Assembly: GCA_977017575.1 (NCBI GenBank)
Contig: CDRNVI010000090.1
Coordinates: 62,001 to 126,000, forward strand
Length of the DNA: 64,000 nt
From: Paramoeba atlantica
Taxonomy: Eukaryota; Discosea
Reading direction: 5' to 3'
Shown: positions 58,986 through 64,000 of the stretch, piece after piece
How the letters are laid out: each line of letters begins with the position of its first letter
How positions within the stretch are numbered: the first letter of the stretch is position 1
Notes under the pieces: model-generated
Told to the model about the DNA's origin: nothing
Database searches by the model: none
What the model saw: only the letters and a program-made list of their open reading frames with translations
Program-made: the position numbers and the translations under genes

Positions 58986-59735
58986 GGAGTTAATGGAAGG
59001 GTAGTGGTTGGGAGGGTTGGGAAGTCGGGGGTGGGAGGGGGGGTGGCCGCGAGGCTTTGGAAGTCGGGGGTGGTTAGAGGGGTGATTGGAAGGGTTGGAA
59101 ACACGGGGGTGGGAAGGGGAGGGGTTGGGAGGGTTTCGAAGACGGGGATGGGAAGAGGGGTGATCGGGAGGGTTGGGAAGTCGGGAGTGAGAAAAGGGTT
59201 GATCATGAAGTTTACCATACTCACGTGGGGAGTGAGGCGTCGAGTTGGGGCCGTGGTGTGAAAGGCCGCAAAGAAGGGGGTTGGGAAGTCTGGGGTACGA
59301 AGAAGGTCGGAACGGGCGGTTGGGAAGTCGGGGGTGTGAAGGGGGCTGAAGGTTGGGGTTTCCTTGATGCGATGGGAAGAGAGGAGTACGGGGTTGGTCG
59401 GGTGGGTTGGGAAGTTGGGCACGTGAAGAGGGTTGAACACTACCGTTTACCTTGATGAGATGGGGACAGAGGAGAAAGGGGTTGGTCGGGCGGGTTGGGA
59501 AGGTGGGGGTGCGAGGAGGGTTGAAGACGATGGTTATCTTGATGACGAAATGGGGATAGAAGAGAACGGGGTTGGCTACCGGAATGGGGTAACGGAAGGC
59601 TACCGTGGTTGGGTGGGGTGATAGATGAAAGGGGTTGGTCGGCAGATTTGCCTTTCTCGTGTGAGGAAGGTGATCGGAGGGGAGAAGAACTTCGATCAGT
59701 TCGCGAGAGGGTTGAAGGGGGTTGAGGAGGATGGT
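58986..59735. repeat. Degenerate G-rich repeat region
   Basis: It continues the strand skew of the minisatellite with irregular units such as GGGTTGGGAAGTCGGGGGTG and GGTTGGTCGGGCGGGTTGGG. I see no gene; long frames are by-products of composition. Confidence 0.75.
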
Positions 59736-59886
59736 TGTGTACCATGCCTGCCCGTAGTCAGCTACTTCCTCGGAGTACCATCAAGGAAAATAGCTTGGAA
59801 ATATTGAAAAAGCGACTAAACGCCAACAGAAATACTTTCTACTTTTATACTATTATACTTTCGACTTACCTACATAACGTCACTCT

Positions 59887-60826
59887 TCAAACCTTGAAAA
59901 AGAGTTTTTCGAATTTCTTCGGACATTCCCACCGTAAAACCTTTCTCGGCCACTTGTTCAACTTTCTTGCTGTCTTGGTGACCTCCGTAAGGCTGAGTGA
60001 ATCAAAAGATCGGTCGCCTTGTGGTATTGGCGAATTAGGCCATTCATGTTTTCCACCGCCCCCTTTTCCCATGAGTGGTACGGAGCGCAGAAATATGAAT
60101 TGCAACGAAGCTTTTCATTCACCCGTTCATGTTTCGAAGATTCTGTACCGTTGTCGTACGTAATGGTACAAACTTTATACTTCTTTAAGCACTTTATAAT
60201 TTGATTTGCAACTTCTTCCGCATGCACACGTTGCACAACGAACCGACTCTTTCTCTCACACAAGGTCAGAATGTACCCTGAGTGGTTTTTCCTTCCCTAG
60301 GTCCGCTTCCCAATCCCCATACCGACGCCTCTTGTTAAATATCTGAGGGCGAAGACGGATGGGGACTCTGTTTGGGATCGTTGGGCGACCTCGGTTGAAG
60401 CGACGCCTATAAGGACGCTTGCCACGAATCCGAAGGGATTTGTAGAGCTTCCCGCCGTCGTCTTTGTCGCGTGCCACATGGCGATAAATAATGGTCACGG
60501 ACGGTGAAGCCTGTGAGCCAACAACTAAGGTGTTGGCTACCTGTTCGGGGCTGTGAAGTTGTCCTAAGCGCTTCTTAATGTGGCGCTCCACAGGCCCACA
60601 GATAAGCCGGGGACGCACAGCCTTACCACAAGCGGCGCTTTGACACTCTGTATGCGCGGCTGGCTTTGTAACGCCGACCCCGTTTCTTGTGACGGGCCAG
60701 CTCACGGCTAACGGGGCTATGAGATTTACCGATAGACCTGCCGATCTCACACCGTGTCGCGCCTGCCTCGAACATCTCTTGAATGGTGACTCTGTCCCTT
60801 TGCCCGAGCCTCTGATATTTTGACAC
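59887..60826 (-). pseudogene. IS30-family transposase, frameshifted
   Basis: From ATG 60826 on the minus strand: the IS30 helix-turn-helix (YQRLGQRDRVTIQEMFEAGA, then EIGRSIGKSHSPVSRELARH). After a frameshift near 60640 come RPRLICGPVERH, VTIIYRHVARDKDDGGKLY and the first catalytic Asp in YGDWEADLG. After another break near 60260 come CERKSRFVVQRV, the second Asp in TYDNGTESSKHE and the Glu in KGAVENMNGLIRQY. A third break leads to KLNKWPRKVLRWECPKKFEK, the IS30 C-terminal LNxRPRKxLxxxxPxExF. All catalytic residues are present but spread over several frames, so the copy is dead. Total about 310 residues, the family norm. No inverted repeats were found. Confidence 0.9.
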
Positions 60827-60967
60827 GAAGAATAAAGAAAAGAATAGTTAGAGTATACAGCATAGATATTGGGATTATAGTAGAATAGAACTAGAAACGA
60901 ATTTCCAAAAATAGACTTTTGGTGCACTGGATATGATAATCCACCGTTTCTTTATAAGTAAAGGGAT

Positions 60968-61070
60968 GTAAATTTGGATGTGGGGGGGTCTAAAATTTGT
61001 AAAACTTGGCCAATTTTGGAAAATAGTTGCGCATTCGAGAGCTCTCCAACTGGGCTCATGAACGTGCATG
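60968..61070. repeat. Diverged copy of the Tc1/mariner inverted repeat
   Basis: GGATGTGGGGGGGTCTAAAA, TTGTAAAACTTGGCCAATTT and TGGAAAATAGTTGCGCATTC run in the same order as the 62087-62193 terminal repeat with roughly 70-75% identity. No matching inverse end is seen nearby, so it is a solo end of a related element. Confidence 0.7.
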
Positions 61071-61338
61071 TTTTTCTGATTTCTCCCCTGATTCATGCTA
61101 CAAAGACGGGGTTGTGGGCGATCACCCGAACACAAAAACTACGAAAGGGTTTATTCTCCCGTATAAACTTTATTAAAGGGGGTGCTGATGCATCATTTGG
61201 AATGAAAACGGAGGTATGAAGGGGGGGGGGTCACCCTCTGAAATACAAAAGTGGGTGGCAGCACTATCCATTGGATAGTGGATATTCCAACACGTTACAT
61301 CGTGTGCTGTGCTAATGTTCCGACATAAATCTTGAAAT

Positions 61339-61600
61339 TCATTCTTTTCTTCGTTGTAACGCATTTTGTTTTTGCTGCTCACTTCGAATTCTGCCATATA
61401 CCATACACCACAGACGCGTTGCCCCCCTGTTGTTGGTAACCTGTCCTGGGCTGTGAAGCTGCCCTAAGAGCTTGGCTTGGCGCTTCACGGGCCCAAAGAT
61501 CATCCGAGGGCGCACAGGTGTGTTTTCCAGGCGTCGCGTGGATACTCTCTGAGCATAATAATCCACCAGGTACACTGCGAAGGTGACAGTCTGTTCTATG
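61339..61600 (-). pseudogene. Fragment of a second IS30-like transposase
   Basis: The minus-strand translation VRPRMIFGPVKRQAKLLGQL followed by HSPGQVTNN matches VRPRLICGPVERHIKKRLGQ and LHSPEQVANT of the neighbouring IS30 relic. It covers only the part after the helix-turn-helix and has diverged, so it is an older or different copy. Confidence 0.75.
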
Positions 61601-61639
61601 AGGCAGCCGTATTCGGTCGAGTTTTAAAAAAAAGAGAAA

Positions 61640-62086
61640 CAAAGTTTTTTAAAGTTTTATAGTAAAGTAAAGTAAATAAAGTACTATATAGTAACTTTAT
61701 TCGCAAAATTAAACTTTATTTTACTTTATTAAAGTTTCCGCGAACCCTGCTATCCAAAGCCCTCCGATATGGCAAACATATTTTCTTATCTCCCGTATTT
61801 TATGTTGTGGGTAACACCGAGTACCACGCGTACGGTACGCCAGTACGGTACTCAGGTACTCAAGACCCTAGATACTCGCGAATGTATGATAATAATATTC
61901 AAAGTATTTTGCATGGTTTTACTTAATTTCAATAGCCTACACAGTTTATGAGGACAAGGGTTGCTGAAAATCACCACAGTTTCTGACGACCGCTGAGTTA
62001 ACTCCACGTGTTCTCGACGTTCCGAGAACAGTGTTTTGTTGGTTCTGAGAACAAGAACGTGTTCTTGCTCTCAGAACAACAATGTA
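61640..62086. other. Non-genic stretch with short inverted repeats
   Basis: AT-rich TAAAGT/ACTTTA repeats at 61645-61735, alternating GTAC motifs at 61809-61860, and an inverted repeat at 62040-62078 (GGTTCTGAGAACAAGAAC against GTTCTTGCTCTCAGAAC). No gene is visible. Confidence 0.6.
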
Positions 62087-63211
62087 CAGGGGTGCGAATC
62101 TAAAGGTGGGGGGGGTCTAAAATTCGTAAAAATTGTCCAATTTTGGAATATAATAGCGCATTGGATAGCTCTCACAGAGTTGTATGTTTTAGGATAGGTA
62201 GCTTCCGGGGTTTGGGGGGTACCCCCCTTTCATGTAAGGGTCAAAAACACATATTGCAATACTTTAGTGATGTCAATAATTTCTGTAATTTGGATTGCAA
62301 AAGACAATTAATAACCACAGTGCCCCCCGTTCCGACTAATAACAATTTCACAACGCTTCCTGAAACTCTTCAACGTTTTCTGAACCGTTGCAGAGTGGGT
62401 CTGTTTCAATTTAAGGAAAGACCCCTCAATAGCGGCTTCCAGTTGCTGTCGATTTCGGGGTTGAAGAAGATTTTTGTCTGTGTCCATCACAGACCACAAT
62501 TTTTCGATCGGATTCAGGTCTGGAGATTTTGCAGCCCAGGGAAGAACGGAAATTCCTGTATCACGGAACGTGGCACGCGCCTTGTTGTGGGCCGGGCAGT
62601 TGTCCATGGCAATCGTGGCCGCTGGATGTCGCTTTAGATATTGAAGAAAGCCCCGTGGCTTTTTCATAGCCTGATCAAAAATTTCACCCGTAACGGTGAG
62701 TTTCTGGCCTTCTGAATTTTGAGGAGGGAAAATATGAAGATGGAAGCCGTGTTTGAGGGGTAACCACCGTCGAAACACGCTCTCGGGATGCCGTTAACAC
62801 GTCACCCGTAAGGGTAAAACGTTCAACCCAGCGTTTTACAGTGTTCTTATGAACACCAAAGTGCTGTGCCGCAGCGGAGTACGATCCTGTGCGCTCGTAT
62901 TCCGCCACCAAGCATTTCAGCATGCGGTGGCTCTCTTTGACGGGGGCGGGGGAAGAATACGATCTATCGCTCAGTCCTCCACGGGAAGTCCTCGAGCGAG
63001 CGCGCTTTTGGAGCATTTTCTAGTAAAAAATGTAATTTCTGCAAAGGAAAAAAGAGAAATATGGTATCAAAAAATATGTACGTTAAAATCACAGGATTTT
63101 AATGCGCCTAAAACATACAACTCTGTGAGAGCTATCCAATGTGCTATTATTTTCCAAAATTGGACAACTTTTACGAATTTTAGACCCCCCACCTTTAGAC
63201 CCGCACCCCTG
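62087..63211 (-). mobile_element. Tc1/mariner-type element, internally deleted
   Basis: Inverted ends 62087-62193 and 63107-63211 are about 90% identical over about 105 bases (both start CAGGGGTGCG). TA flanks each side (62085-62086, 63212-63213), the target duplication of this superfamily. The minus strand carries a helix-turn-helix (YSAAAQHFGVHKNTVKRWVE), then after a frameshift near 62750 the second catalytic block IAMDNCPAHNKARA and the third, SPDLNPIEKLW. The region expected to hold the first catalytic Asp is missing, so the element is not autonomous. Confidence 0.92.
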
Positions 63212-63456
63212 TATGTAAATCTCTAGTTTTTAGAAACCTTTTGTATTACTATAAATAATTCTGTATTACGGACATAAAGTATTCAAAAAAATAAGATAAA
63301 AATATATAGAATACCATTTTTGGGATTGTTTCTCTTCCAAAATTGAGAGAAGGGGGGAAGGTGAACATTTCTCATTATCCTGCTTTGAGAGCTTCTAGGA
63401 TTTCATAGGAGAAATGCCTCCGAAATTTTTTCTAGTTTGAACCCTCTTACTCTAAA

Positions 63457-63748
63457 CCATGTTCCAGGATAGTATACCCGTGCTCACTAAGTCCCAAGGC
63501 CACTTAGTATACCCCCCTCCCAACATCAGGAGCGGGAGATGTCCTTTTTTTGGAAGCGACAAAACTTTTCTAGCAAGCAACTTTTCTTCACACGGTAAGA
63601 AATCGAATTTTAAGGTCAAGGCACCATTTTTCTAGCAAATACAGATAAGGAACGCGATTTTTGTTTTGCTTTTTAGGCAAAATTTAGTACTACTTAGTAT
63701 ACCGTACCCACTTAGTATACCTACTAGGTGCACTATCCTGGAACGTGG
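63457..63748. mobile_element. 292-bp MITE-like element
   Basis: CCATGTTCCAGGATAGT (63457-63473) is inverted at 63732-63748 with one mismatch. CACTTAGTATAC repeats occur near both ends. No coding capacity. Confidence 0.75.
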
Positions 63749-64000
63749 CTTATATTCCTTTTAAATTACTTCTCAATCAATGCAAACTTACGTTTAGTAC
63801 GTTGTGCCTGTGGCCACGTATTGTGCAGTATAGCTAGTTATTGTTTATATACGTATAGCTAGTTATTGTTCCAGGGGGGGGGCAACAATGGATTAAAACA
63901 ATGTTTTAAAAAAATAAGAAGACGAATAAAAAAGACGAATGAACAAAAATAATTAATGGTAGACTGCGCGGGAGTAGACTGCGCGCAGGGCGAACCGACC
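63749..64000. other. Non-genic window end with short direct repeats
   Basis: GTATAGCTAGTTATTGTT occurs twice (around 63829 and 63856), the second followed by a G-run. AGTAGACTGCGCG-type units repeat at about 63960-63985. No gene is seen. Confidence 0.6.

Noticed and set aside
58451-59440. Long open frames (329 residues minus, 231 residues plus) through the minisatellite
   Set aside because: The 45-base unit is a multiple of three and free of stops on both strands, so the frames follow from the repeat. Composition is monotonous and there is no domain.
59887-60826. Whole window being bacterial because of IS30
   Set aside because: Topoisomerase II, POLA2, NOC2, eL29, ALG12 and other genes are eukaryotic, and the IS30 copy is decayed among host repeats.
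61199-61250. G-run followed by TCACCC as another hairpin of the C/G-run family
   Set aside because: No matching left arm with a C-run and AT palindrome was found within 100 bases.

Overview
The window is nuclear DNA from an intron-poor unicellular eukaryote. About 54 kb is compact and gene-rich, followed by about 9 kb of repeats and decayed transposons. The eukaryotic assignment rests on NOC2, ALG12, POLA2, IWS1/SPN1, an LsmAD (ataxin-2) protein, an FCP1-type phosphatase, topoisomerase II, an HCNGP-domain protein, ribosomal protein eL29, a Sec1/Munc18 protein and mitochondrial GUF1. Every recognisable gene reads as one open frame with no intron that I can see. I cannot name the lineage from the sequence.

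Layout. Positions 1-24534: the 3' end of an oxoglutarate dehydrogenase E2 gene, then NOC2, ALG12, an RS-rich protein with a CID-like domain, POLA2, an MFS transporter, IWS1, a C9orf85-like Cys-rich protein, a 1785-residue orphan, an LsmAD protein and an FCP1-like phosphatase. Positions 24535-28851: a transposon island with a decayed pogo/Tigger-type transposase, a small TACCGTATAC-ended element and one copy of a dispersed repeat. Positions 28852-54685: an Sm-like protein, an alpha/beta hydrolase relative lacking the usual nucleophile, two large orphans, topoisomerase II, a coiled-coil orphan, an HCNGP protein, eL29, two neighbouring J-domain proteins, two small hypotheticals, a Sec1/Munc18 protein and GUF1. 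Positions 54686-64000: foldback and MITE-like elements, a second copy of the dispersed repeat, a DDE/Ulp1-like relic cut off by a G-rich 45-bp minisatellite, a frameshifted IS30-family transposase plus a second fragment, and a Tc1/mariner element with inverted repeats of about 105 bp.

All 25 host genes lie on the plus strand, while every transposase relic lies on the minus strand. This looks like a directional gene cluster. Several host genes serve nuclear gene expression (IWS1, CID/RS protein, Sm-like, HCNGP, DNAJC17/Cwc23-like, FCP1-like), replication (POLA2, TOP2), ribosome assembly (NOC2, eL29), secretion (ALG12, Sec1/Munc18) or mitochondrial function (E2, GUF1). They are housekeeping genes, not an operon-like pathway.

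The most unusual content is the mobile DNA: an IS30-type transposase in a eukaryotic setting, a relic joining the end of a DDE transposase to a Ulp1-like protease segment, and a family of short hairpins built from C-runs, an AT-rich palindrome and G-runs ending in GGGGGGGTCA.
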